A stretch of DNA of 64,000 nt from Pseudomonas bananamidigenes (GCF_001679645.1 NZ_LRUN01000072.1:1-64000), one strand, 5' to 3'; counted from the stretch's first letter, positions 17,395-25,842 are shown. Made by a program: numbers and translations. Notes: generated by a model from the letters alone, not told the origin.

Positions 17395-18708
17395 ATGACT
17401 GCCCGTTCCACTGCCCGACCGGCGCCGTTCAGCCGTTCCGACTACAAGACCCTTGGCCTTGCGGCCCTGGGCGGGGCGCTGGAGATCTACGATTTCATCA
17501 TTTTCGTATTCTTCGCCCTGACACTCAGCCAGCTGTTTTTCCCGCCGCAAATGCCTGAGTGGCTGCGCCTGCTGCAAAGTTTCGGGATCTTTGTCACCGG
17601 CTATCTGGCGCGTCCGCTGGGTGGAATACTGATGGCGCATTTCGCCGACCGCCTGGGGCGCAAGAAGGTCTTCAGCCTGAGCATCCTGATGATGGCGCTG
17701 CCGTGCCTGCTGATCGGGATCATGCCGACCTACGCACAGATCGGCTATTTCGCACCGCTGTTGCTGCTGGCGCTGCGCATCCTGCAAGGTGCGGCGGTTG
17801 GCGGTGAAGTGCCGAGCGCCTGGGTGTTCGTGGCCGAGCACGCGCCGGTCGGGCATCGCGGTTATGCGTTGGGCTTTCTCCAGGCGGGGCTGACCTTCGG
17901 TTACCTGATCGGCGCGCTGACCGCGACTGCTCTGGCGCAGGTTTTCACGCCTGCCGAAGTGCTCGATTACGCGTGGCGCTATCCGTTCCTGCTGGGTGGC
18001 GTATTCGGTGTGATCGGGGTGTGGCTGCGGCGCTGGCTCAGCGAAACGCCGGTGTTCATGGCCATGGAAGCGCAGCGTGAGGCCAGGGTCGAACTGCCGT
18101 TGCGCACGGTGTTGCGCGAGCATCGTCTGGCGATGCTGCCGGCCATGATCCTGACCTGCGTGCTGACTTCAGCGGTGGTGGTGTTCGTGGTCATCACCCC
18201 GACCATGATGCAAAAAACCTTCGGCATGACCGCCGGCCATACCTTTGCCCTGAGTGCGCTGGGTATCGTTTTCCTGAACATCGGCTGCGTGATAGCCGGG
18301 CGCCTGGTGGACCGCATCGGCGCCTGGCGCACGGTGATGCTGTACAGCCTGCTGCTGCCGCTGGGGATGGGCGTGCTTTACAGCTGTCTGATCAGCGGCG
18401 GGGATTGGGTCGGTCTCGCCTACGCCATCGCCGGATTGGGCTGTGGAGTGGTCGGTGCGGTGCCATCCGTGATGGTCAGCCTGTTTCCGGCACGGATTCG
18501 CGTGTCGGGCATTTCCTTCACCTACAACATTGCCTACGCCGCGTGGGCCAGTTTCACACCGTTGCTGTTGATCGGTCTGATGCCGTGGAGCCCATGGATC
18601 TGCGTGATGTTCTGCTCGGTGATGGGGGCCGTAGGCGTCGGCAGTGCGGCGTATTTCGGCTCGCGCATGCCGCGTGCAGGGCATTGTCAGGTGGCTGGAA
18701 CCGCCTGA
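17395..18708 (+). CDS. MFS transporter, metabolite:H+ symporter type
   Basis: Encodes 437 aa with 12 predicted membrane helices. The MFS loop 2-3 signature is ADRLGRKK, and the N-terminal LGGALEIYDFIIFVFF resembles the ProP/citrate-proton symporter subgroup (usually YDF at this place). The substrate cannot be read from sequence. ATG 17395 is preferred over 17356, which leaves an uncharacteristic cysteine-containing leader. The neighbouring divergent AtoE-like gene hints at organic-acid uptake. Confidence 0.85.
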   Translation: MTARSTARPAPFSRSDYKTLGLAALGGALEIYDFIIFVFFALTLSQLFFPPQMPEWLRLLQSFGIFVTGYLARPLGGILMAHFADRLGRKKVFSLSILMMALPCLLIGIMPTYAQIGYFAPLLLLALRILQGAAVGGEVPSAWVFVAEHAPVGHRGYALGFLQAGLTFGYLIGALTATALAQVFTPAEVLDYAWRYPFLLGGVFGVIGVWLRRWLSETPVFMAMEAQREARVELPLRTVLREHRLAMLPAMILTCVLTSAVVVFVVITPTMMQKTFGMTAGHTFALSALGIVFLNIGCVIAGRLVDRIGAWRTVMLYSLLLPLGMGVLYSCLISGGDWVGLAYAIAGLGCGVVGAVPSVMVSLFPARIRVSGISFTYNIAYAAWASFTPLLLIGLMPWSPWICVMFCSVMGAVGVGSAAYFGSRMPRAGHCQVAGTA

Positions 18709-18824
18709 CTTTTCGAGCCGTAACTATTTTTGTAGGACAAGGCCCGAACGCACTTCAGAAAAGATTTCCAAGGCCGATGGTTAGGCTGTAACCCGCTTTC
18801 CATCCAGTCCATCGGTGCTTTCCC

Positions 18825-20141
18825 ATGTTCAACAAACGCCTCAAGCAAGAGCTGGCGGCTCTTCGTGAAGAACTCTCCAGCCTTCTGCAAGTGAAGGAGA
18901 GTCTGGAAAGCGAGATGCTGGTACTGACCCTTGAGCCCGACGGGCGGATTCAATCGGTCAACCAGAACTTCCTCAACGAAATGCTCTACAAGAGCCACGA
19001 CCTGATCGGCCGTGCCATCGAAGACATCGTGCCGGCCCATGTCAAATCCGACGAGTTCCATCATCGCTTTCGGGCCGCACTGAGCCGTGGTGAGCACTTT
19101 GCCGGCGCGGTGCGTCTGTTGCGTGGCAATGGCGAGGAAGCATGGTTGCGTTCGATTGCCCAGCCGATTCGTTCGTCGGACGGACGCATCAAGCATTTCT
19201 CGATTTTCTCCAGCGATCTGACCCGCACCATCGAAGCCTCCCGCGAGCACGAAAACCTGATAGGCGCACTGGTACGCTCGACGGCTGTCATCGAATTCGA
19301 TCTCGATGGCACCGTGCTGAACGCCAACGACCGGTTTCTCCAGGGCATGGGTTACAGCCTGGCGCAGATCAAGGGCAAACCTCACCGCATGTTCTGCGAA
19401 CCGGGCGAGGCCAACAGCGCCGAGTATCAGAACTTCTGGCGTCGCCTGAACAATGGTGAATTCGTGGCCGGCCGTTTCAAGCGAATCGACAGTCATGGGC
19501 GGGAAGTCTGGCTGGAGGCTTCCTACAACCCGGTGCTCGACGCCAATGAAAAGCTCTACAAAGTGGTGAAGTTCGCCACCGTGATCACCGATCAGGTCAA
19601 TCAGGAGCAAGCGGTCGCCGAGGCTGCCAACATTGCCTACAGCACCTCCTTGCAGACCGACAGCACCGCCCAGCGCGGGACTCGCGTAGTCACCGAGGCG
19701 GTCAATGTGATGCGCGACCTGTCGCGGCACATGCAGACTGCCGGCGAAGGCATCGAGGCGCTGAACGAGCAGTCGCAGGTGATCGGCACCATCGTCAAGA
19801 CCATCAGCGGCATTGCCGAACAGACCAACCTGCTGGCGCTCAACGCAGCCATTGAAGCCGCACGGGCAGGCGAGCAGGGGCGCGGTTTTGCGGTGGTGGC
19901 CGACGAAGTGCGGCAACTGGCCTCCCGCACCAGCCAGGCCACCGAGGAAATCGTGGGTGTGGTCCGGCAGAACCAGGACATGGCGCGCAACGCCGTGGCG
20001 CTGATGACCGATGGCAAGCTCCAGGCCGAGCAAGGGCTGGCGCTGGCGGCGGAAGCGGGCACGGTGATCGTCGAGATCCAGGATGGCGCACAGAAGGTGG
20101 TGGACGCGGTCGGCCAGTTCGCCAACCAGTTGTCGAGCTGA
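18825..20141 (+). CDS. Soluble PAS-PAS methyl-accepting chemotaxis protein, BdlA-like
   Basis: Encodes 438 aa with no transmembrane segment. It has an N-terminal coiled coil, two PAS domains (about residues 28-125 and 145-255) and a C-terminal MCP signalling domain with the conserved hairpin tip (EQTNLLALNAAIEAARAGEQ). The layout and size match P. aeruginosa BdlA (417 aa), a cytoplasmic receptor that triggers biofilm dispersion; Aer-type soluble receptors are the alternative. Monocistronic, followed by a strong terminator. Confidence 0.85.
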   Translation: MFNKRLKQELAALREELSSLLQVKESLESEMLVLTLEPDGRIQSVNQNFLNEMLYKSHDLIGRAIEDIVPAHVKSDEFHHRFRAALSRGEHFAGAVRLLRGNGEEAWLRSIAQPIRSSDGRIKHFSIFSSDLTRTIEASREHENLIGALVRSTAVIEFDLDGTVLNANDRFLQGMGYSLAQIKGKPHRMFCEPGEANSAEYQNFWRRLNNGEFVAGRFKRIDSHGREVWLEASYNPVLDANEKLYKVVKFATVITDQVNQEQAVAEAANIAYSTSLQTDSTAQRGTRVVTEAVNVMRDLSRHMQTAGEGIEALNEQSQVIGTIVKTISGIAEQTNLLALNAAIEAARAGEQGRGFAVVADEVRQLASRTSQATEEIVGVVRQNQDMARNAVALMTDGKLQAEQGLALAAEAGTVIVEIQDGAQKVVDAVGQFANQLSS

Positions 20142-20152
20142 TATCTGCCAGT

Positions 20153-20187
20153 CGAAGGGATTGTCCAGGGCAATCCCTTCGCCGTTT
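20153..20187 (+). terminator. Rho-independent terminator
   Basis: CGAAGGGATTG (20153-20163) pairs perfectly with CAATCCCTTCG (20171-20181) around a 7-nt loop and is followed by CCGTTTTT. It ends the chemoreceptor gene. Confidence 0.88.
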
Positions 20188-20227
20188 TTATCCCGCTACA
20201 ATCGGCTCTTTTCCCGGAGCAGATCCC

Positions 20228-20827
20228 ATGAGCGAATCCTTTCGTCGTCCGGTTCCCCTGAACAAAGCCTACCGATTGCTCAATCACGGGCCGACCGTGC
20301 TGGTCAGCGCCACTCACGACGGGCAGCGCAACATCATGGCTGCGGCCTGGGCCATGCCGCTGGATTTCGAACCGCCCAAAGTCGCGGTGGTGCTGGACAA
20401 GTCCACCTGGACCCGGCAGTTGCTCGAGGCGTCGGGCACCTTTGTTCTCAACGTTCCTTGTGTGAATCAGGCCGACATCGTGCAAACCGTGGGTTCGACG
20501 TCGGGTCTTCAGATCAATCGCGATCAGGGCCAGGACAAGTTCCAGGCCTATGGCTTGCAGACCTTCGCCGGCACGCAAATCGATGCACCCATGCTGGACG
20601 GCTGCGTGGCGTGGCTCGAATGCCGGTTGTTGCCTGAGCCGCGCAATCATGAACAGTACGATCTGTTCCTGGCCGAGGTGATCGCGGCGCAGGCTGATTC
20701 GCGGGTGTTCAGCGATGGACGTTGGCATTTTGAAGGGCATGACGGTTTGCGCACTTTGCACCATGTGGCCGGTGGGCATTTCCTGACGATTGGCAATCCG
20801 GTGGATGGCAAGACGCTTTCGGTCTGA
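20228..20827 (+). CDS. Flavin reductase family protein (FMN-binding)
   Basis: Encodes 199 aa of the flavin reductase-like split-barrel family. The N-terminal region GPTVLVSATHDGQRNIMAAA and the FEPPKVAVVL segment that lines the FMN site are visible. These proteins reduce free flavins or serve as partners of two-component oxygenases; no oxygenase gene is adjacent, so the partner is unknown. GGAGCAG lies 6 bases before the ATG. It shares a terminator with the convergent ggt gene. Confidence 0.85.
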   Translation: MSESFRRPVPLNKAYRLLNHGPTVLVSATHDGQRNIMAAAWAMPLDFEPPKVAVVLDKSTWTRQLLEASGTFVLNVPCVNQADIVQTVGSTSGLQINRDQGQDKFQAYGLQTFAGTQIDAPMLDGCVAWLECRLLPEPRNHEQYDLFLAEVIAAQADSRVFSDGRWHFEGHDGLRTLHHVAGGHFLTIGNPVDGKTLSV

Positions 20828-20902
20828 TGGCTGGCTGTTGCAAGGTCGGGGGGATTGTCTGATCCATCTGGCGCATGCTCCGTAGCAGACATGGACCATT
20901 GG

Positions 20903-20946
20903 CCAACTGAAAAAGGCTTACCTCTCGGTAAGCCTTTTTCAGTTGG
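20903..20946. terminator. Bidirectional terminator with GGCTTACC core
   Basis: A perfect 20-bp inverted repeat (20903-20922 with 20927-20946) has a 4-nt TCTC loop. A-rich and T-rich flanks lie within the stem, so both the plus-strand flavin reductase and minus-strand ggt transcripts can end here. The GGCTTACC/GGTAAGCC core recurs at 24058 and 25817. Confidence 0.9.
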
Positions 20947-20957
20947 CGGAAGCGATT

Positions 20958-22790
20958 TCAGTCCCCCAACGCCACCCCTTCACGCCGTGGATCCGCCCCA
21001 CCGGCCAGTGTTGATTTCCCCTGCGCATCCTTGACCCGCACAATGGCCTGGGTGCCGCTGGTCATGTCGATTTCGCTCACAGTGTGACCCTTGTCCTTGA
21101 GTGCCTGGATCAGTGTTGGGGTGAACTGGCCCTGTTCCAGTTCTGTCGGCCCGTTGCGGCTGCCGAAGTTGGGCAGGCTGATGGCGCTTTGCGGGTCGAG
21201 GTTCCAGTCGAGCAGGCCGACGGTGGTCTTGGCCACGTATTCGATGATCTGCGAGCCGCCCGGAGAGCCGACGGTGGCGACGAACTCGCTGCTGTTGCGG
21301 TCGAAGATCAGGGTCGGTGCCATAGACGAGCGCGGGCGTTTGCCGGGCTCCACGCGGTTGGCGACTTTCTGTCCGTTCTCTTCAGGGATGAACGAGAAGT
21401 CGGTCATCTGGTTGTTGAGCAAGAAGCCCTGCACCATCAGGTGCGAGCCGAATGCCGCTTCGATGGTTGTGGTCATCGACACCGCACCACCGAAATCATC
21501 CACGGCGACCACTTGCGAGGTGGAAATGCGCAGCGGCGAGCGGTCCGGTGCGTAGGCAACCTGCACGCCTGGTGGTGTGCCCGGTTTGGCGCTGCCCATA
21601 CTGCGATCGCCGATCAGGCTGGCGCGACTGGCCAGATAGCCCGGGTCGACCAGACCTTTGACCGGTACCGGTACGAAGTCGGTATCGGCGACATATTGCG
21701 CGCGGTCGGCATACGCCAGGCGTTCGGCTTCGGCGATCAGGTGGACGGCTTGCGGTACCGGTTCGAGGCCGGCCGGTTTATCGGTCTTCACGGGTTTGAG
21801 TGGTGTCAGGGACAGGCGCGGATCGCGGGTTTCCAGCGCCTGTAAAGTGCCGAGGATCTGCGCCACCGCAATTCCGCCCGAGGATGGCGGCGGCATCCCG
21901 CAAACCTGCCAGCGTTTGTAATCGGTACACAGCGGTGCGCGCTCTTTGGCTTGATAGTGCTGAAGGTCCTTAAGCGACAGGCTGCCGGGGTTGCTGTGGC
22001 CCTGCACCTTGGCCACGATCTCCTCGGCGATCGGACCTTTGTAAAGTGCGTCTGCACCTTCCTTGGCGATGCGTCTGAGCACGGCGGCCAACGCAGGGTT
22101 CTGCAGTCGTGTGCCGATGGCTTTGACGCTGCCGTCGCTGTTGAGGAAGTACGCGGCCATGTCCGGCGAGTGGCGGATCACCGGGTCGGATTCCAGCAAC
22201 GAATGCAGTCGCGGAGAAATCGCAAAACCCTGCTCGGCGAGTTTGATCGCTGGCTCGAACAACGTGGCCCATGGCAGCCGGCCATGTTGTTTGTGCGCCA
22301 GTTCCAGTGCGCGCAGCACACCCGGCGTGCCGACTGAACGTCCGCCGATCTGTGCCTGCGGGAACGGCATCGGTTTGCCATCGGCCTGCAGGAACAACTT
22401 CTCGGTAGCGCCGGCCGGTGCGGTCTCGCGACCGTCATAGGTACGCACTTGCTTGCCATCCCACAGCACGATCATCGCGCCGCCGCCGATCCCGGAGGAT
22501 TGCGGTTCGACCAGGGTCAGCACGGCTTGCATCGCAATGGCGGCATCAATCGCCGAACCGCCCTGACGCAACATTTCGCGTCCCGCTGCTGCGGCCAATG
22601 GATTTGCCGCAGCAGCCATATGTTTATCGGCGTGACTGGCTTGCAGACCTGCGCGGTAACCGGAGGCGGCTTCCGGTGCCAGCGGCAGGGTCGAAGAGGG
22701 TGGGGCGTTGCAGGCGGCGAGGGTGAGGGTGCTGACAATCAGGGTCAGTGCCGGCAGGCGAAAGCGGCTCAGGGGCAGGGCTGGAAACAC
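20958..22790 (-). CDS. ggt: Gamma-glutamyltransferase, lipoprotein-type precursor
   Basis: Encodes 610 aa, an Ntn-hydrolase that cleaves gamma-glutamyl bonds such as that of glutathione, in the periplasm. A signal peptide with lipobox TLAAC (Cys26) is seen. The autocatalytic nucleophile is Thr424 in TSQVVAVDD, where E. coli has TTH at the start of the small subunit, and the oxyanion motif GSPGGSQII follows. The start is GTG 22790, with GGAGAG 6-11 bases upstream. Complete and intact by length. Confidence 0.92.
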   Translation of the reverse strand: MFPALPLSRFRLPALTLIVSTLTLAACNAPPSSTLPLAPEAASGYRAGLQASHADKHMAAAANPLAAAAGREMLRQGGSAIDAAIAMQAVLTLVEPQSSGIGGGAMIVLWDGKQVRTYDGRETAPAGATEKLFLQADGKPMPFPQAQIGGRSVGTPGVLRALELAHKQHGRLPWATLFEPAIKLAEQGFAISPRLHSLLESDPVIRHSPDMAAYFLNSDGSVKAIGTRLQNPALAAVLRRIAKEGADALYKGPIAEEIVAKVQGHSNPGSLSLKDLQHYQAKERAPLCTDYKRWQVCGMPPPSSGGIAVAQILGTLQALETRDPRLSLTPLKPVKTDKPAGLEPVPQAVHLIAEAERLAYADRAQYVADTDFVPVPVKGLVDPGYLASRASLIGDRSMGSAKPGTPPGVQVAYAPDRSPLRISTSQVVAVDDFGGAVSMTTTIEAAFGSHLMVQGFLLNNQMTDFSFIPEENGQKVANRVEPGKRPRSSMAPTLIFDRNSSEFVATVGSPGGSQIIEYVAKTTVGLLDWNLDPQSAISLPNFGSRNGPTELEQGQFTPTLIQALKDKGHTVSEIDMTSGTQAIVRVKDAQGKSTLAGGADPRREGVALGD

Positions 22791-22945
22791 GCGGGGCTCT
22801 CCGTCCGTGGGATAAAAGTCTGACGGACTGTATCGGCCGACCGTGCAGGACGCAAACCGTCGGTATGTTTGTCCTTCATGCCTTGGCGAATTTTCTGTAG
22901 GGTCAGAGGCCAGCGAGAAGCCAGAACAATCAACAAGAGGCCAGC

Positions 22946-24052
22946 ATGCACAGCGAGTTTCCGAGCCACTCCAGCTACCGCCAGCAGCGCGAACAGTTTC
23001 TTGCCGCCGCCAACACGGCCGGCGCGACGCTCAGCGCCTACGCCCATCCGCGTTGCGGGCCGTTTGGTGAGCCGTTGAGCACTGATGTGGCAGTGCTGGG
23101 GGATCCGCAAGCCAAGCGACGTCTGGTGGCGCTCAGTGGCACTCACGGGGTGGAGGGTTATTACGGTTCTGAGTGTCAGATCGACTGGTTGAAACAGTTC
23201 ACGCCCGGTTCTTTACCGAAGGATGTGGCGGTGGTGATGATTCACCTGATCAACCCGTGGGGCACTGCATGGCTGCGGCGGGTCAACGAAGACAACATTG
23301 ACCTCAATCGCAATCACCTGGATTTCGGTCAGCCCCTGCCGGACAACCAGGCTTACGCCAGGCTGCACGAGATTTACGCCTGCGCCGATTTGAACGGTCC
23401 CGAGCGGCAGCGTGCCGATGCCTTGCTCGCTGCGCAAATCGCCGAGCACGGCTGGCCGGCGGTGATGTCGATTGTCGAGGGCGGTCAGCATACTCATCCC
23501 GATGGTCTGTTCTTCGGTGGCATCGCGCCGAGCTGGTCGAATCGCACGTTGCATCAGATCATCGAGAACCACTTGGCCGGTGCTCAAACCGTGATGTGTT
23601 TCGACCTGCACACCGGCGCCGGCGAGTACGGCCATCCGATGCTGCTGACGATCACCCGGGCGCCGTATCCGGCGTTGCCCAAAGCGCAATCGATCTATGG
23701 CCCATGGCTCTATACCCTGCACACCGGTGCCGAAACCTTGAGCGAAACCGGTGTTGCGGCGACCGCCACCGGGTACACCTCGCAGGCGCTGCTCGATGCG
23801 CTGCCGGGAGTGCAGTTGATGCCGTTTGTGATCGAGTGCGGGACTTACCCGGGGCCGGATGTACATCGCTACTTGCGCGACGATCACTGGCTGCATCTGC
23901 ACGGCGATCCGCTGGATGCGACCGGGCGGGCGATCAAGTCGAGTCTGCTGGAGCAGTTCTATCCGGCGGATCCGGACTGGCGGGCGATGGTGGGGTTGCG
24001 CACGCGGCAGATATGGGCGAAGGGGCTCAGGGCTTTAGCGGGCGAGGCATGA
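22946..24052 (+). CDS. DUF2817 zinc peptidase-like protein (M14 fold)
   Basis: Encodes 368 aa. Putative zinc ligands H67-G-V-E70 (in SGTHGVEGYYG) and H222 (FDLHTGAG) match carboxypeptidase-A-like enzymes, and NIDLNRN lies between them. No signal peptide is apparent, so it is probably cytoplasmic. The substrate is unknown; amidase or peptidase activity is inferred from the family only. A ribosome binding site AAGAGG precedes ATG 22946. It is divergent from ggt, so a shared role in small peptide or glutathione breakdown is possible. Confidence 0.85.
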   Translation: MHSEFPSHSSYRQQREQFLAAANTAGATLSAYAHPRCGPFGEPLSTDVAVLGDPQAKRRLVALSGTHGVEGYYGSECQIDWLKQFTPGSLPKDVAVVMIHLINPWGTAWLRRVNEDNIDLNRNHLDFGQPLPDNQAYARLHEIYACADLNGPERQRADALLAAQIAEHGWPAVMSIVEGGQHTHPDGLFFGGIAPSWSNRTLHQIIENHLAGAQTVMCFDLHTGAGEYGHPMLLTITRAPYPALPKAQSIYGPWLYTLHTGAETLSETGVAATATGYTSQALLDALPGVQLMPFVIECGTYPGPDVHRYLRDDHWLHLHGDPLDATGRAIKSSLLEQFYPADPDWRAMVGLRTRQIWAKGLRALAGEA

Positions 24053-24054
24053 AC

Positions 24055-24084
24055 AAACGGCTTGCCTTTCGGTAAGCCGTTTTG
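24055..24084. terminator. Bidirectional terminator with GGCTTGCC/GGTAAGCC core
   Basis: AAACGGCTTGCC (24055-24066) pairs with GGTAAGCCGTTT (24071-24082) with one G-T pair and loop TTTC; T-runs on both strands. It follows the DUF2817 gene by two bases and also lies downstream of the convergent bacteriocin immunity gene. Confidence 0.88.
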
Positions 24085-24129
24085 GCTGCCTGGTGGTGCG
24101 CGGCAGTTTTGATTATGGATGCCGGAGGG

Positions 24130-24387
24130 TTACTGCTTGAAGCCAGGCAGTCCGTTGGCGGCGCGCCATTCTTTTACGGTCTTCGCAATGCCCTCGGCAG
24201 AGTTGTCTTCTCCGGGTTCGGGAAAAAAAATCAGGTCGGTGCCATCCGGGTGGCCGGTAAGCTTTCTGAATTGTGCCAGCAGCTCGCCAAGCTCCGTATC
24301 CGATCCACTTTTGTTCGTGACACGTATTTTTTCGATGAAACGGATAAATTGGGTTTCAGTGTATTCAGATATTTTTTCCATGTGCAT
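24130..24387 (-). CDS. Im-type immunity protein for the adjacent nuclease bacteriocin
   Basis: Encodes 85 aa, homologous to colicin E DNase immunity proteins (Im2/7/8/9) and S-type pyocin immunity proteins, which block the nuclease in the producer. The helix III region HPDGTDLIFFPEPGEDNSAEG and the WRAANGLPGF end are diagnostic. The usual Tyr-Tyr pair that anchors Im proteins to the DNase is Phe-Phe here. The ATG directly follows the bacteriocin stop (TGAATG), so translation is coupled. The gene is visibly richer in A and T than its neighbours, suggesting horizontal acquisition. Confidence 0.94.
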   Translation of the reverse strand: MHMEKISEYTETQFIRFIEKIRVTNKSGSDTELGELLAQFRKLTGHPDGTDLIFFPEPGEDNSAEGIAKTVKEWRAANGLPGFKQ

Positions 24388-25638
24388 TCACTGTCTTTTG
24401 TGTTGAAAGATGTGATTTCTAGGGGTGTTGATCCGCAGGTTGTCTATATCGTAGACAGCGCCGCCATCGGCGACTCGCTCAACGTGGTGTATTTCAAATA
24501 CCCCTCGTGTGCCTACAGACTCTCTGTCTCGAACCACTGGCGCGTTGCCCGACATTAAACGATCTTGGGCATCCGAATTGAACTGATCGAAAAGCTCTGG
24601 ATCATCCCGTACGGCTTGCCAGAATGCTTTTCTGAACGCGTCGAAGTTTGAAAACTCCCTCACTCTGAGTCTGTCCGCAATTCGCGTCGGAATTGGCGCT
24701 CCAATCCCTGTCCCCGCTCCCGCCAGCCATATCCCGGAAACATCCTCCCCAACTCCCGTCACCGTCCCCGGCATCAACCTGGCCGGTTTCGAAAACACCA
24801 CATACAACGACTTCAGCCCGGTTTCCGCCGGAAACACCAGAATGCAGTCTTCGGCGGTGATGTCTTCGCCGGGCAGGATTTCTATCTGGCTGTCGGTGTT
24901 CGCGGCGATCGGGTGGACGAGGATCGTGCTCAGTGGCTCGCCGTGCTCCGGATAAACCAGCGGCGGCATCGCTCCCAGCGGCCCGCGTTGCGGTGTCCAC
25001 AGAATGGTGATGCCGTTGAGCTTCGCCTCCATGGCGGTCTTGTCGCTGTTCCACTGGACTTTTACGGTACGTACCGAGTCGTCGCCCGAGGCGCCGGTGT
25101 GGATGCCGTAGACCTGCATGACGCCTTCAGCATCGCGTCGGAACTGGAAGCGCACGCGAGTGGTTGCGCGAGGCAGGGCGCGTAACTGATCGTCGGTGTA
25201 GAGCGTGCCGTCGCCCATACGGGTCGGCAGCAAGGCGAGAATAAACAGGCTGGCCGGGCCGCCGGCGACACGCAAGGCCCAGTTGAGACGCTGCTGCAGG
25301 ATGCCACCACCGGCCATGCGCCCCAAGGCCAGATCAGCGCCGATTGCCTTCGCTACGTCATGGCTGGCAGCAGGAACACGCATGGCGCCCGCCACCATGA
25401 CCTTGCCAAAACTTGAGGCGGGCTCGGGTGTCGTGCCGGCATCCGTTCGACACCAGTTATCCGGTGTGCAGGATTTGGCAAATACCAGATCGTCGCGGGG
25501 TTTTGGGGTGGGCCATTCATCCGTTGGAACGCAGAGGGGTTCTGGCTCTTGGGGTGGATTCCAGGCGGCCCACGAGGCACCGCCATTCCAGCGCTTTCGA
25601 TGCCATTCATCGTCGAAAAGGTATTTGTCCAGGTCCAT
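24388..25638 (-). CDS. S-type pyocin/colicin-like bacteriocin with HNH DNase domain
   Basis: Encodes 416 aa. The C-terminal domain is a colicin E9-type HNH nuclease: H384-H385, N400, H409 and H413 have exactly the spacing of E9 H102-H103, N118, H127, H131. Residues about 135-290 resemble the pyocin_S translocation domain. Only about 130 residues precede it, containing a WN-rich start and three cysteines (36, 57, 63), much shorter than the receptor-binding regions of classical S pyocins (often 600-700 aa in total). A T6SS-delivered effector is therefore an alternative, although no PAAR or VgrG gene is present. CAGGGAA precedes ATG 25638. Confidence 0.9.
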   Translation of the reverse strand: MDLDKYLFDDEWHRKRWNGGASWAAWNPPQEPEPLCVPTDEWPTPKPRDDLVFAKSCTPDNWCRTDAGTTPEPASSFGKVMVAGAMRVPAASHDVAKAIGADLALGRMAGGGILQQRLNWALRVAGGPASLFILALLPTRMGDGTLYTDDQLRALPRATTRVRFQFRRDAEGVMQVYGIHTGASGDDSVRTVKVQWNSDKTAMEAKLNGITILWTPQRGPLGAMPPLVYPEHGEPLSTILVHPIAANTDSQIEILPGEDITAEDCILVFPAETGLKSLYVVFSKPARLMPGTVTGVGEDVSGIWLAGAGTGIGAPIPTRIADRLRVREFSNFDAFRKAFWQAVRDDPELFDQFNSDAQDRLMSGNAPVVRDRESVGTRGVFEIHHVERVADGGAVYDIDNLRINTPRNHIFQHKRQ

Positions 25639-25645
25639 GACAATT

Positions 25646-25669
25646 CCCTGTCTTGGGATCGAGACAGGG
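25646..25669 (-). promoter_or_regulatory. Hairpin covering the bacteriocin ribosome binding site
   Basis: CCCTGTCT (25646-25653) and AGACAGGG (25662-25669) form a perfect 8-bp inverted repeat with an 8-nt loop. In the minus-strand mRNA the 3' arm AGACAGGG contains the ribosome binding site lying 7 bases before the start codon, so the hairpin would hinder translation. No LexA-type box is visible upstream. Confidence 0.5.
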
Positions 25670-25810
25670 GAGCTTGTCGGTCAGGCTGAACGGTGATCAA
25701 TTCGATTCCGGTGCTTGCTTGAACGAAAAATCCTCTTCGTACGTCTTTCGCACCCTGGTCCTACGGAATCTGGTCAGTTCGCCCGGAGGATCGCTTTTCT
25801 CGGGGCATAA

Positions 25811-25842
25811 AAAAACGGCTTACCTTGCGGTAAGCCGTTTTT
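25811..25842 (-). terminator. Terminator of tRNA-Met with GGCTTACC core
   Basis: AAAAACGGCTTACC (25811-25824) pairs perfectly with GGTAAGCCGTTTTT (25829-25842) around TTGC. On the minus strand it lies just past the tRNA 3' end. Confidence 0.92.

Noticed and set aside
25639..25810. SOS (LexA) box or P-box for the bacteriocin
   Set aside because: No CTGTATATN4ACAG-like sequence was found in the upstream region; only the RBS hairpin is supported.
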